Assembly (NCBI RefSeq): GCF_015206885.1
Contig: NZ_JADEXY010000016.1
Span: 1 to 41,357 of the forward strand
DNA: 41,357 bases
Source: Microcystis aeruginosa LEGE 91341
Lineage (GTDB): Bacteria > Cyanobacteriota > Cyanobacteriia > Cyanobacteriales > Microcystaceae
Direction of reading: 5' to 3'
Shown in pieces: positions 15,660 to 24,044 of the stretch (within the stretch, counting starts at the first letter, position 1; each line of letters begins with the position of its first letter). A program made the translations under genes and the position numbers. The notes beneath the pieces are model-generated. The model searched no databases and was not told where the DNA came from. It worked only from the letters and a program-made list of their open reading frames with translations.

Positions 15660-17828
15660 CTAGGAAGGGTTAGCAACTCTCTTCATTTGCTCTTGAATTT
15701 CGGGGTTATAAATCTGGAGATAATTCCAATAATTACCAAACACCGATTCTATATAACCCTTAGTTTCTCTAAAGGGAATATTCTCGACAAATTCATCGGG
15801 ATCGCTAAAATCAAAACGCTGTCTCCATTTGGAAACTGCTCCAGGTCCAGCGTTATAACTAGCCACAGCAAAAAGTGAATTTCCAGCGAATTTACCGTGG
15901 GTATAATCGAGATACCATGTCCCCATCATAATGTTATCTTCGGGATTGGTTAAAGAATAACTTTTATTGCCAGTATTACCCGCGATATATTTACCCGTAT
16001 CGGGCATAATTTGCATTAATCCCACTGCCCCCACAGGAGAACGAATTTCTTTTTCAAAGCGGGATTCTTGCCGGATTAAAGCTGTCACTAGCAGGGGATT
16101 TAATTGTCTATCTTTTGACCATTGTAGGATGCTATCGTAGTAGGGGAAAGGGAATAAAGCGTGCCAGTATTTATCATTTTGTCGTAGGACTTTCCATGCT
16201 TCTCTTTCCTCCGGGGTATCTCTTTCTCGCAAGCGCCAAATCAGGTTAATTCCTTCTAAATTTTGATTGCGAGAGAGTTTATAGACACCGAGGTTAAATT
16301 GTTCGTCAACGGTTAAATTCCAAGGATCGACAATTTCTGCTTGGAAGAGATTCCAAGCGTCCGTATCTTCACCAATTCGATATAATTCCTTGAAAGCTTC
16401 CGAACCGGCGGGGGGATCGTTACGAGTAGCGGGTTTGACGGTGGTAGGATTATAGGAGCGGACAGTGGTAAAATCCCCCACGTCCCAACCTAATAAAACC
16501 GCCGAGCGCCAAGCATAATAGGAATGGGGATGACGAGAAATAGTGTAGGTAAAAGCTTGTTTTGCTTCTTGGTTTTTGCCCAGTTTTTGCGCCCATTTTC
16601 CCACCCAAAAGGCCGCTTTCGGGGCAATTTGACTATCGGGATTATTAACCGCAATTGGCTGCGCCCACTGCCACGCCTTGGCGTAATCACCGGATTTAGC
16701 GGCTCTTTGGGCCATTAACCAGCGATAATCGGCGGCTTCGTCGGATTTTGGGTATTTATTTAATAAAGTCTGCCATGTTTGACTAGCGGCCTGGGCATTA
16801 GTTGATTCCAGTAATTTGGCTTTCGCTTCCAAAGCTTCCGGCGCGCGATCGGGAAATTGCTTGACAATGCGATCGAGATATGCTATAGCATCGCGGTTAG
16901 GGGAAATTTGGGCGAGTCGCAGTAATCCTAACCCGGTTTCTGGGGCCTGGGGATAGGTTTTAATTAATTTTTGGTAAGCGATGCGAGCTTCTGGCAGTTT
17001 TTTGGCAATTTGTAGCCCGCGAGCGTAACGATAGGCTTGTTCGGGGCTAGGAGTGGCTTTAGCGTAGGCTTTATAGGCTTTTTCGTACAATCCCGACTGC
17101 CAATAACCCGCCCCAATCATTGCCCAATCCGCCGGAGTTAACTGATTGGCGTAGTCTTTCACCAAACGATCGCGGGCCTGATTGAGGGTAGGATCAAAAG
17201 GATTAGCCTTGGCTAACTGTAACCATAAGGGAAATTGATCGGGATTTTCTTGAAGACGTTGGCGAATTAAAGCCAAAGTACGCGGGTGTCGGGGGTATTC
17301 CTTAAGCAATTTCTCATAATAGCTGGGGTCGTATTTGCCCAAAGAGTAGTAAGCTTCCGCCACTACGGGCGATTGGGGATAGGTTTCCAGTAATTTTTGC
17401 CAAATTTCTCGCGCTTTTTCACTATCATTGCTTAATTCGTGGGCGCGTCCCTGTTTGAGGAGAATCTGGGGAGCGAGGACAGGATATTGTTTTTCTAAGC
17501 CTTCTAATTGTTTTAAAGCTGGACCCCCTTCATATTTTCTCAATAAATCCATAGCCAAGAGATAGCGGGCGCGACTACGATCTAAAGAGGGCGCATTGGC
17601 ATCAGCAACATTTTTTAACTTGACATCTCGCTCGGTTTGTGGTAGGGAAGCGCTATCAACTACGGCAGAGGGTTGGTTAGGATCTTGGCTAGGAACCGAA
17701 GCACTATTGCGATCGAGCCAAGCAAGGATTTTCGGGTGAAAGAGAAAGAGACTGGTGAGAGTAAAAAGCGCAACCCCAGAACCTAGTCCAAGAATGAGCG
17801 GGGTGTGAGGGGGGAATTTCTTAAACAT
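15660..17828 (-). CDS. Soluble-type lytic transglycosylase (Slt70-like) with TPR repeats
   Basis: This 722-residue cell-wall enzyme cleaves the MurNAc-GlcNAc bond of peptidoglycan to form anhydro ends. A hydrophobic anchor at about 10-29 indicates export or membrane tethering. Residues about 90-470 form an alpha superhelix of TPR-like repeats (recurrent Y-P-x-S-P and A-Y-Y-S-L-G motifs). The catalytic SLT domain is at the C-terminus: Glu588 in R-Q-E-S-R-F-E is the acid catalyst, followed by G-A-V-G-L-M-Q-I-M-P, A-S-Y-N-A-G-P-G and the closing I-P-F-R-E-T-K-G-Y motif. Domain order and length match Slt70. It is preceded by ecfT downstream and stands alone as a transcription unit. Confidence 0.92.
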   Translation of the reverse strand: MFKKFPPHTPLILGLGSGVALFTLTSLFLFHPKILAWLDRNSASVPSQDPNQPSAVVDSASLPQTERDVKLKNVADANAPSLDRSRARYLLAMDLLRKYEGGPALKQLEGLEKQYPVLAPQILLKQGRAHELSNDSEKAREIWQKLLETYPQSPVVAEAYYSLGKYDPSYYEKLLKEYPRHPRTLALIRQRLQENPDQFPLWLQLAKANPFDPTLNQARDRLVKDYANQLTPADWAMIGAGYWQSGLYEKAYKAYAKATPSPEQAYRYARGLQIAKKLPEARIAYQKLIKTYPQAPETGLGLLRLAQISPNRDAIAYLDRIVKQFPDRAPEALEAKAKLLESTNAQAASQTWQTLLNKYPKSDEAADYRWLMAQRAAKSGDYAKAWQWAQPIAVNNPDSQIAPKAAFWVGKWAQKLGKNQEAKQAFTYTISRHPHSYYAWRSAVLLGWDVGDFTTVRSYNPTTVKPATRNDPPAGSEAFKELYRIGEDTDAWNLFQAEIVDPWNLTVDEQFNLGVYKLSRNQNLEGINLIWRLRERDTPEEREAWKVLRQNDKYWHALFPFPYYDSILQWSKDRQLNPLLVTALIRQESRFEKEIRSPVGAVGLMQIMPDTGKYIAGNTGNKSYSLTNPEDNIMMGTWYLDYTHGKFAGNSLFAVASYNAGPGAVSKWRQRFDFSDPDEFVENIPFRETKGYIESVFGNYWNYLQIYNPEIQEQMKRVANPS

Positions 17829-17958
17829 TACCTTATTAAAGACAGCAACTCAACATACATTATCAGTGATCGTGGTGACAGGTTGTTTGTTTCAATCTGG
17901 TTGGGGAAGTGGGGTGTGGGATGTGGGGAGAAAATTAATGAATTTTGGCCAGTAGCTG

Positions 17959-18028
17959 CCTTTTGCCTTTTGCCTTTTGCCTTTTGCCTTTTGCCTTTTG
18001 CCTTTTGCCTTTTGCCTTTTGACTTTTG
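17959..18028. repeat. Tandem 7-bp minisatellite (CCTTTTG)
   Basis: Nine perfect CCTTTTG units (17959-18021) are followed by one ACTTTTG and a decayed unit. The number of units is likely to vary between strains through slippage. It lies in the gap between the lytic transglycosylase start and the DUF427 gene 3' end. The frame across it (17805-18038) is a by-product of the repeat. Confidence 0.95.
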
Positions 18029-18077
18029 CCTTTCCTAACCAAGAAGTTAATTTTGCACGACTACTTACTTAACGTGA

Positions 18078-18575
18078 TTACCAGCCCCAACTATTGGGAA
18101 CGCCTTTAAACGGACCCACCACATCGAAGGTTATCCATCCCCCATAAAAGTTGCCCGGTTGCGGTTGTACTAATTCCCCGTCGGCATAACAAGCGCTCAT
18201 TTTCGCAGGATAAAAAGCCAGATAATTCTTAATTGCCTGAAACTCTGGTGTCGGATCCGGATAATACCAAGCGGCGTTAATTGCCCGTTGATCTCCAACG
18301 GTGATATTGTAATATCCCGCTAGACCTTTCCACTCACAAAAAGACTTTTCTGCTGTGGCTTGCAGGTATTCCATTTTAATATCTTGGGGCGGTAGATAAT
18401 AAACTGGAGGATGACTGGTTTCTAGAACTCGATAACTGCTTTTAGTATCGGCAATTATCACACCATTAAAGATAATTTTTAGGTGTTTAGGCGATAATTC
18501 TAGGCGCGGGGGACGAGGATAATCCCAGACGGATTCCTGTCCTGCTTTTGCTGGTATCGGTTGGGGACGAAACAT
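18078..18575 (-). CDS. DUF427 domain protein
   Basis: This 165-residue soluble protein has the DUF427 beta-roll pattern: V-W-D-Y-P-R-P-P-R near the start, then V-I-I-A-D-T-K-S-S-Y-R-V-L-E-T-S-H-P-P-V-Y-Y, F-C-E-W-K-G-L-A-G-Y-Y, and a late Y-P-A-K-M-S segment, with a C-terminal G-G-W-I-T-F-D-V-V-G-P-F-K-G. DUF427 proteins are common in cyanobacteria, but no reaction is established to my knowledge. No signal peptide. It starts at ATG 18575, 76 bp before the MITE copy at 18651. Function unknown. Confidence 0.8.
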   Translation of the reverse strand: MFRPQPIPAKAGQESVWDYPRPPRLELSPKHLKIIFNGVIIADTKSSYRVLETSHPPVYYLPPQDIKMEYLQATAEKSFCEWKGLAGYYNITVGDQRAINAAWYYPDPTPEFQAIKNYLAFYPAKMSACYADGELVQPQPGNFYGGWITFDVVGPFKGVPNSWGW

Positions 18576-18650
18576 AATTTTTCTTATATTATTCTCCGAG
18601 TCAGTATTCTCCGAGTCATTTCACCGTTTACTGATTACTGATTACTGATT

Positions 18651-18846
18651 GGGTGCATCTCCTATTGGTGACTTTCTCTCACATATAGGTGAGCAGCAGA
18701 AGTCATTTAAAGAGGGCGAATGCAATTCGCCCCTACAATAATAATATTATCGCACCAATGGTAGGGGCGCATCGTGGTCAGTGAGTTTATCGAACTGCGT
18801 GCGCCCAAATGTAGTATAGATATTTCTACAAAATTGAGATGCACCC
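18651..18846. mobile_element. MITE-like element, copy 2, with nested insertion
   Basis: This is a 196-bp relative of the element at 12314-12480, with the same termini GGGTGCATCT and AGATGCACCC and the same interior. It differs mainly by about 23 extra bases near 18774-18797 (containing AGTGAGTTTATCGAACT). These resemble a separate dispersed TTCGACAAGCTCAGTG-type repeat seen at 37051-37115. A clean target duplication is not visible: the left flank is a short GATTACT tandem, and the right flank also begins GATTACT. Confidence 0.85.
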
Positions 18847-18862
18847 GATTACTTTTCACTGT

Positions 18863-19378
18863 TTACTGTTTACTGATCACTGAAAAGAGTTTTCTCAGGG
18901 TTTCCACTCGTTCTCGATTGACATTTAAATCCGATTCTCCTAAGCGGGAGGCCGAGCGAACATCGATCGCATTTTTGCTAGGATTAAGAGAAAATTCCAG
19001 ATCATCGACAAATCCCATCCATTGACTGCTAAATTCGGCGTAGAGATAGTTACTATCTTGGTTAATAATTTTAGTTCTCGGTTGGGAAGCGATAATTTTA
19101 GCTAATTGCTCGATCGCTTTTTCCCCGCTACCCTGATAACTAAGGGATTCGATCGCATGAGCCGGATCCTGACTCTGACTACTAACACAATTAGGACTGA
19201 CCGGACAAGGGGCCAGTTTACCCTCCCTGACTCCCAAATAATCGGGACGAGTACCAGCGAATAAACTGACGCTATCGGGAGCAATTAACCTAATTCCTAG
19301 CCAGATGAGCAGTATTCCCAGGAAAATAAACGGGGTTAGCCGGAAAGATTTTTTCACCGTGTCGGAAGTTTCAGTCAT
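18863..19378 (-). CDS. DUF1499 family protein, membrane-anchored
   Basis: This 171-residue protein has one N-terminal transmembrane helix (about 14-33) and a DUF1499 domain beginning with the signature L-A-P-C-P-V-S-P-N-C-V-S-S, followed by R-T-K-I, N-Y-L-Y-A-E-F-S-S and the closing V-R-S-A-S-R-L-G-E-S-D. The conserved Cys pair suggests a disulphide or metal site, which is inference. The family is widespread in photosynthetic organisms without an agreed function. It is divergent from the small gene at 19449 with a 70-bp gap. Confidence 0.85.
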   Translation of the reverse strand: MTETSDTVKKSFRLTPFIFLGILLIWLGIRLIAPDSVSLFAGTRPDYLGVREGKLAPCPVSPNCVSSQSQDPAHAIESLSYQGSGEKAIEQLAKIIASQPRTKIINQDSNYLYAEFSSQWMGFVDDLEFSLNPSKNAIDVRSASRLGESDLNVNRERVETLRKLFSVISKQ

Positions 19379-19448
19379 GCTAGTCTCACAGAATCACTTC
19401 AATTAACTTAACATTGATAGGTGTGACAATATCAGGAGATAGAATAAG

Positions 19449-19652
19449 ATGTTTCTCGATGAATTACAACCCGTTGTTAAAGAACTGATTCAACAACCGA
19501 TCGCTTTTTTCGGTGGTTTTGCCTCTGGATTACTGCGCTTGAAACTTTCGGACGATCCCCTCAAAAAATGGTTAGAAGAGCAGGGATTAGTCAGTTTTAA
19601 CGACAATAATCAGGATAACGGCAACGGTCCCCAGTCGATCTCGATCGATTAG
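19449..19652 (+). CDS. Small conserved cyanobacterial protein of unknown function
   Basis: This 67-residue product starts at ATG 19449, after AGGAGA at about 19434. It has an N-terminal amphipathic helix (E-L-Q-P-V-V-K-E-L-I), a short hydrophobic segment (P-I-A-F-F-G-G-F-A-S-G-L-L), a charged K-L-S-D-D-P-L-K-K-W-L helix and an Asn/Gln/Gly-rich tail. Good ribosome-binding site and amino-acid composition support a real gene. I cannot assign a role. Confidence 0.65.
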   Translation: MFLDELQPVVKELIQQPIAFFGGFASGLLRLKLSDDPLKKWLEEQGLVSFNDNNQDNGNGPQSISID

Positions 19653-19725
19653 GGATCAGGGGTTAGCTGTTGGGGGTGAGGGTATTCTCCCATCCCCAAA
19701 ACCCCCCACTTATCACCCCATCAGC

Positions 19726-20190
19726 TTAACTTGTTGCTGAAAGTAGATAAATTTCCTCGGCTACTCGTTTTAAGCGTCTTAATTGCGCTTCCATATCCTT
19801 TTTAGTCCATTTGGCGGCGAATTGCTGAAATCCCCACCCCACAACTGGATTAGGAATCGCAAACTCAAAACGATTGATGAGACAAGTGCCGCTGTCATTG
19901 GGTTGACATTCCCAGCGATCGCAACCGCGAAAAAAGCCTTCAAATTGCCAGACAATTAATCCCGGTTCCCTCTCAATCACCGTACTTTTTAGCGTTGGCT
20001 GAATTAGGGGGATTTGAATCAAAAAACGACTTCTCCCACCGATATCGGTCTTCCAATCGCCGATAGGTTCACAAACTAACACTGGATTCAACCAACGACG
20101 CATTAACTCTAAATCCGTGATACAACGCTCCACCGTCGTGGCACTAGCTTTAATCTGAATTGATTGTTCAAATACTTGACAAGATGACAT
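19726..20190 (-). CDS. SRPBCC (START/Bet v1-like) family protein
   Basis: This 154-residue protein follows the SRPBCC lipid- or ligand-binding pattern: an opening strand (F-E-Q-S-I-Q-I-K-A-S-A-T-T-V-E), the helix with D-L-E-L-M-R-R-W-L-N-P, successive strands (R-S-R-F-L-I-Q-I-P, I-V-W-Q-F-E-G-F-F-R-G, C-L-I-N-R-F-E-F) and a long C-terminal helix (K-D-M-E-A-Q-L-R-R-L-K-R-V). Such proteins bind hydrophobic ligands or act as cyclase or chaperone modules. No signal peptide. Ligand unknown. It is transcribed leftward, alone. Confidence 0.75.
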   Translation of the reverse strand: MSSCQVFEQSIQIKASATTVERCITDLELMRRWLNPVLVCEPIGDWKTDIGGRSRFLIQIPLIQPTLKSTVIEREPGLIVWQFEGFFRGCDRWECQPNDSGTCLINRFEFAIPNPVVGWGFQQFAAKWTKKDMEAQLRRLKRVAEEIYLLSATS

Positions 20191-20372
20191 TGATCTGCTT
20201 ATAAATTGCTGGCTGAGAATTATCGGTAGTCGGACAAAAATAAAGTTAACTGTGCAGACAAGGCAACAGTAAGGGTTTTGTACTTCGTTACATTTCTTAA
20301 CATAGTCTTGTTTATAGCCTTTCTCATCAAGATGAAGTGTAACCTAATTTGCTATTGGAGTCAGGTTTGTCT

Positions 20373-20405
20373 AGAAAACGGGTTTCTTAAAGAAACCCGT
20401 TTTCT
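20373..20405. repeat. Palindromic repeat family AGAAARCGGGTTTCT, copy 2 (terminator-like)
   Basis: Perfect 15-bp arms AGAAAACGGGTTTCT (20373-20387) and their inverse (20391-20405) surround the 3-base loop TAA. It lies about 70 bp after the 3' end of the transglutaminase-like gene (leftward) and could end its transcript. Confidence 0.85.
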
Positions 20406-20430
20406 GTTATTAAAGACTAATTATTTAGGA

Positions 20431-20455
20431 TTTGCTGAAAAACTTTTTCGGCAAA
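20431..20455. terminator. A/T-rich hairpin downstream of the transglutaminase-like gene
   Basis: TTTGCTGAAAAA and TTTTTCGGCAAA form a near-perfect 12-bp stem around a single base. It lies 21 bp after the stop codon of the leftward gene. Half of the same motif (GAAAAACTTTTTTAGCAAACC) recurs at about 23826-23846, so it also belongs to a dispersed repeat. Confidence 0.55.
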
Positions 20456-20475
20456 CCCTAACTATAGGCTCAAGC

Positions 20476-22788
20476 TCACTTTTTAACCAACTTGACAAAT
20501 TTTCGAAAACGTTGGCGTAAACTCTCGATATTAGCCGATTTCCCGCCATAACGCCAATCAACGTAGGCGCAAGCAATCTCCTCGATAATATTCGCCACTG
20601 GCGGCGGTTGGACGCGGCGGGCGGCGGTGGCGTATTCTAAAGGGGTTTGAGCGGGATGTTTACCATAACCGGCTTCTGTTAAGATTCCTAACATTTGCTG
20701 GTATAAACGCTCGATTGGTGGTAGTTTTGCTAACCGGCGACCCCGACGCCAACGATGGAACTGTCCCCATCCTAACCAACCAGCGTAAGCGAAAACGACC
20801 CCCACTAAACCACCGAGAATTCCCCCGAAAAGACTGCCGGAAATAAAGCGCCATAACCAGGCCAATAACTGACCGATAGTAACGATAACATTTTCCCAAA
20901 TCAGACCGAGAAAACCCGTTACTGGAGAGGGCAACCATCCGGCCACCCATTGCCAAAATTGCTTAAGGACGCTAAAAGGTTCCGCTTCCTCAAAGGATGG
21001 GGGAATTAATTCGTGGCCTGGGATAGGATCGAAAGTGTACCAACCGTAACCAGGGAAAAACACCTCTGTGATGGCGTAAGCGTCCGTATTTTGGACAACA
21101 TAAAAGCCAGTAAAAGGATTAAACTGGCCAGGGGCAAAACCGGTGGCTAATCGGGCAGGAATACCGATCGAGCGTAACATAATCGTTAACACGGTGGAAA
21201 AATGATCGGCGTAACCCCCCTGAAAACGAAATAAAAAGGCCGAGACTAAATCCTCATTTTCGGCTAAAAAGGGCAAATCGGCTTTTAATTCGTAGTTTTG
21301 CTTCAATGCTTGGGCCAAATATAGGGCCTTCTCGTAGGGAGAGGTTAAAGGTGTGGGAGATTTGGCCAGCAATTCCTCGGTTTTTCGGCGGACTTTCGGG
21401 GCAATTTCGGCAGGAATTTGTAAATAATACTTGAGAATAGACTTAGGATAAGTTTCTGATGCTGATCGCAATTGGCTGCGATTGCGTTCCGGCACTTGTG
21501 AGATTACAGTATAAGTTAGCCCTTCCGCTAACCCCCCCGGCGACCTTAAGCTATTTTCTCGGTCCAGAGATACCTGTCGAGTAGGAAAAAAGAGAAACTG
21601 GGGCGAAGTAAGAGCAGGGATAATATTCGGTAAACTAGAGACAATGCTGTAGGTTTGGACTACCTGATGGGTTTTGGCTTGGGTTGCGGGTAACGGCACA
21701 AAAAAGCGATAGGACCAACTACTGCGATTTAAATCCTCTAATTCTTGATCTCGCGAGATTTGCCACCCTTGACCAGTATAGCGATCAAACGCCATGGCGC
21801 GCCAGAATCCGGGGGCTTGGGAACGTACCCGCATGACTATTTCTGGAGTCATACTTCCCCGCAAATTTTGGTTGATTTGGCTGTTAAAACCGTAATAAAA
21901 GGTTGGATCTAACTGTCCTGACCCTTTAGTGGGACTATTACCGCCATTTACGCCACCATTCCCCGTTTCACCCTCGCGCACATAGCCGGGGTTAACGATT
22001 TGTCTGTCTCCCTGTTCAAAATCCTGATTTTCCATACCTCCTGGACTATTGACGGGAAAAGATTGAATTTGATAACCCGGAAAACGCGGCATCAGAGCAA
22101 AAATTGTCAATCCCAAGAGGAGAATTGTCAGAAAGAAAATCCCGAAACGTTTGGGAGAAAGGGGAGAATTTTGCAGGGAAACTAATTTTTTTGTGGCTAG
22201 ACGGGGGGGTTTCTTTGAGAAGAAAGGGAGACTCTGATTGAGATTATCTAAACCTAAACGAGAACGATAGTCTAAAACTAGGGTAGGTAGGGATAAAAGC
22301 AGAAAGAGGATTAACCAAGGCGCAAAAGCGAGGGTTTGGGAGATTGTCCCGGCGACTCCCAAGAGAATTAAACCGATTACCATAGAATACCCTAAATCTT
22401 TGCGTCGGGGCAGGTCAAAACTATGGAGAATTTGCAATTGAATTAATAATTGTGTTAGAGCAATGCGACTATCCTGCATCGCAACGATATTACCCAAGAA
22501 TACCGCCAACACTACCAACATTCCGATCGCTATACAAAATTTTGCCCCAATATTGCGCTTTTTCCTACGTCGCCAACTCCAGATTCCACCGATAATACTG
22601 AGAGGAACCGCCCAAATACTGGTATAACTATCGATAGCCACATCGGTGGCGATAATACCCACGATTACTAAAGCTTGCACCAGAATTCTTAAAATAATCG
22701 ATTCCTCGGTTTCTGGCAACGGAGAAGATTCTATCTTTTGCCAGAGGGTTTTTAAGGAAGGTCTTGGACGAGCGGCGCTGCTAACCAT
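20476..22788 (-). CDS. TgpA-like membrane protein with transglutaminase-fold domain (catalytic residues missing)
   Basis: This 770-residue protein has an N-terminal membrane region (DUF3488-like, several helices within about 33-235), a large extracytoplasmic part with a transglutaminase-like domain at about 480-600, a transmembrane helix at about 640-680 and a cytoplasmic tail related to DUF4129. In catalytically active relatives the core reads G-x-C-E/D-H, then D-x-H-A, then F-D-P. Here these are G-Y-A-D-H (Ala527), D-A-Y-A (Tyr571) and F-D-P (Asp587), so Cys and His are replaced and only Asp remains. It may therefore be a non-catalytic binding protein, or the whole cyanobacterial branch may lack catalysis. 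It is divergent from pcyA with 193 bp between. The fold call is firm; the role is unknown. Confidence 0.85.
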   Translation of the reverse strand: MVSSAARPRPSLKTLWQKIESSPLPETEESIILRILVQALVIVGIIATDVAIDSYTSIWAVPLSIIGGIWSWRRRKKRNIGAKFCIAIGMLVVLAVFLGNIVAMQDSRIALTQLLIQLQILHSFDLPRRKDLGYSMVIGLILLGVAGTISQTLAFAPWLILFLLLSLPTLVLDYRSRLGLDNLNQSLPFFSKKPPRLATKKLVSLQNSPLSPKRFGIFFLTILLLGLTIFALMPRFPGYQIQSFPVNSPGGMENQDFEQGDRQIVNPGYVREGETGNGGVNGGNSPTKGSGQLDPTFYYGFNSQINQNLRGSMTPEIVMRVRSQAPGFWRAMAFDRYTGQGWQISRDQELEDLNRSSWSYRFFVPLPATQAKTHQVVQTYSIVSSLPNIIPALTSPQFLFFPTRQVSLDRENSLRSPGGLAEGLTYTVISQVPERNRSQLRSASETYPKSILKYYLQIPAEIAPKVRRKTEELLAKSPTPLTSPYEKALYLAQALKQNYELKADLPFLAENEDLVSAFLFRFQGGYADHFSTVLTIMLRSIGIPARLATGFAPGQFNPFTGFYVVQNTDAYAITEVFFPGYGWYTFDPIPGHELIPPSFEEAEPFSVLKQFWQWVAGWLPSPVTGFLGLIWENVIVTIGQLLAWLWRFISGSLFGGILGGLVGVVFAYAGWLGWGQFHRWRRGRRLAKLPPIERLYQQMLGILTEAGYGKHPAQTPLEYATAARRVQPPPVANIIEEIACAYVDWRYGGKSANIESLRQRFRKFVKLVKK

Positions 22789-22923
22789 AGGGTAAATTGG
22801 GAGAAGGACAAAGAAGTTAATTTTATATTTCCCAGTTCTAATCTCGATCGCTCCATGGGGTAAAGTGGATTTTAGATGTCAGGAGACAGGGAGATAGGGA
22901 AATAGGGTGATAGGGAGATGGGG

Positions 22924-22980
22924 AGCAAAAAGCTGATAACTAATGACTGATAACTGATAACTGATGACTGATAACTGACC
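22924..22980. repeat. Short tandem repeat (ACTGATA units)
   Basis: Imperfect 7- to 8-bp units (CTGATAACTGATAACTGATG) run up to the pcyA start codon. The same unit appears inverted after ndhD (about 25630-25668) and in fragments at about 4993-5035 and 18630-18650. Confidence 0.7.
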
Positions 22981-22981
22981 T

Positions 22982-23719
22982 ATGATAGCCGTTACCAACC
23001 CTGAAATTTTACCGTTACTTCATCCCCTGATTGGACAATTAGCCACAGCAATTTTGTCCCACTGGGAAAATTATCTTGATTTGTCGCCCTTTGAGTTACC
23101 CGAAGGTTTAGGCTATGTGGAGGGACGTTTAGAAGGGGAAAAATTAATTATCGAGAATCGCTGCTATCAAACCCCCCAGTTCCGCAAAATGCACCTAGAA
23201 CTGGCTAAACTGGGCAATGGTTTGGATATCCTTCACTGTGTCATGTTCCCCCGTCCAGAATATCCGCTGCCGATGTTCGGATGTGATATAGTCTCTGGCA
23301 AAGCGGGAATCAGTGCCGCTATTGTGGATCTTTCTCCCACCAGTGGCGATAAAACCCTCTCTAGTGCCTATAATCAAGCTTTAGCGGCTTTACCTGCGGT
23401 CGATTTCGCCCAAGCTCGTGATTTGCCGCCTTGGGGTCATATTTTCTCCCAATATTGTCTGTTTATTCGTCCCGAAACCGCCGCCGAGGAACGACAATTT
23501 TTACAAAGAGTAACAGATTTCTTGACAATTCACTGCAAATGTGCTAGGGAAAGTCAGCCTCTTTCTGGGGAAGAAGCGCGTATTTATTTACAGGGACAAC
23601 GGGATTATTGTAGTCAACAGCAAAAAAACGATAAAACTCGGCGTGTACTAGAAAAAGCCTTCGGGTGGGAATGGGCAGAGCGTTATATGACGGGTGTTCT
23701 CTTTGATTTACCCGATTAA
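22982..23719 (+). CDS. pcyA: Phycocyanobilin:ferredoxin oxidoreductase
   Basis: PcyA reduces biliverdin IX-alpha by four electrons from ferredoxin to phycocyanobilin, the chromophore of phycobilisomes and cyanobacterial phytochromes. The 245-residue product is of normal length. Glu73, His85 and Asp102 sit three residues before the catalytic Glu76, His88 and Asp105 of the Synechocystis enzyme; context [15 protein letters not shown] and M-F-G-C-D-I-V matches. The late R-Y-M-T-G-V-L-F-D ending is also typical. Start ATG 22982 directly abuts a short tandem repeat, and no ribosome-binding site is obvious. This is one of the strongest signs that the host is a cyanobacterium. Confidence 0.95.
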   Translation: MIAVTNPEILPLLHPLIGQLATAILSHWENYLDLSPFELPEGLGYVEGRLEGEKLIIENRCYQTPQFRKMHLELAKLGNGLDILHCVMFPRPEYPLPMFGCDIVSGKAGISAAIVDLSPTSGDKTLSSAYNQALAALPAVDFAQARDLPPWGHIFSQYCLFIRPETAAEERQFLQRVTDFLTIHCKCARESQPLSGEEARIYLQGQRDYCSQQQKNDKTRRVLEKAFGWEWAERYMTGVLFDLPD

Positions 23720-23770
23720 GTAGGGAGGCACAATTATTTGTCGGATGGGTTAATGGTATAAAACCCTACA

Positions 23771-23806
23771 CCCCCCTGCCCCCCCGATGTCGGGGGGGCA
23801 GGGGGG
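23771..23806. repeat. Perfect 17-bp GC-only palindrome after pcyA
   Basis: CCCCCCTGCCCCCCCGA (23771-23787) pairs exactly with 23790-23806 around a 2-base loop. It lies 52 bp after the pcyA stop and is followed by another C-rich stretch. It may stop transcription or be a repeat that inserted in the gap. Confidence 0.85.
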
Positions 23807-23955
23807 GCCACACCCTGCCCCCACCGAAAAACTTTTTTAGCAAACCCTAATTAAGCTGGAAGTCTCTTGAAACTTAACAATATTAACAGACAAGGACAGG
23901 AAAATAATTGCTAGATTGGGTTAGGTGCAGTCAAATGTAACCGCGAGAACAAGCG

Positions 23956-23987
23956 AAAAAAAGGCGGTTTTGCTAGGTAAAACCGCC
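23956..23987 (-). terminator. Strong leftward-oriented terminator-like hairpin in the ndhD leader
   Basis: GGCGGTTTT (23963-23971) and AAAACCGCC (23979-23987) form a perfect 9-bp stem with loop GCTAGGT. Seven A (23956-23962) precede it on the plus strand, so on the minus strand the stem is followed by seven T. This is a classic intrinsic terminator for leftward transcription, but no leftward gene is visible there. The rest of the 23720-24044 gap holds only the GC palindrome and repeat fragments. Confidence 0.6.
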
Positions 23988-24044
23988 AAAAAGCCCTAGC
24001 TTAATTTCTCGATTCTGACGATTAAATAAATATTAAAACAGCCG

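Noticed and set aside
17805-18038. 77-residue open frame ending in a Phe/Cys/Leu/Pro repeat.
   Set aside because: It is the translation of the CCTTTTG minisatellite.
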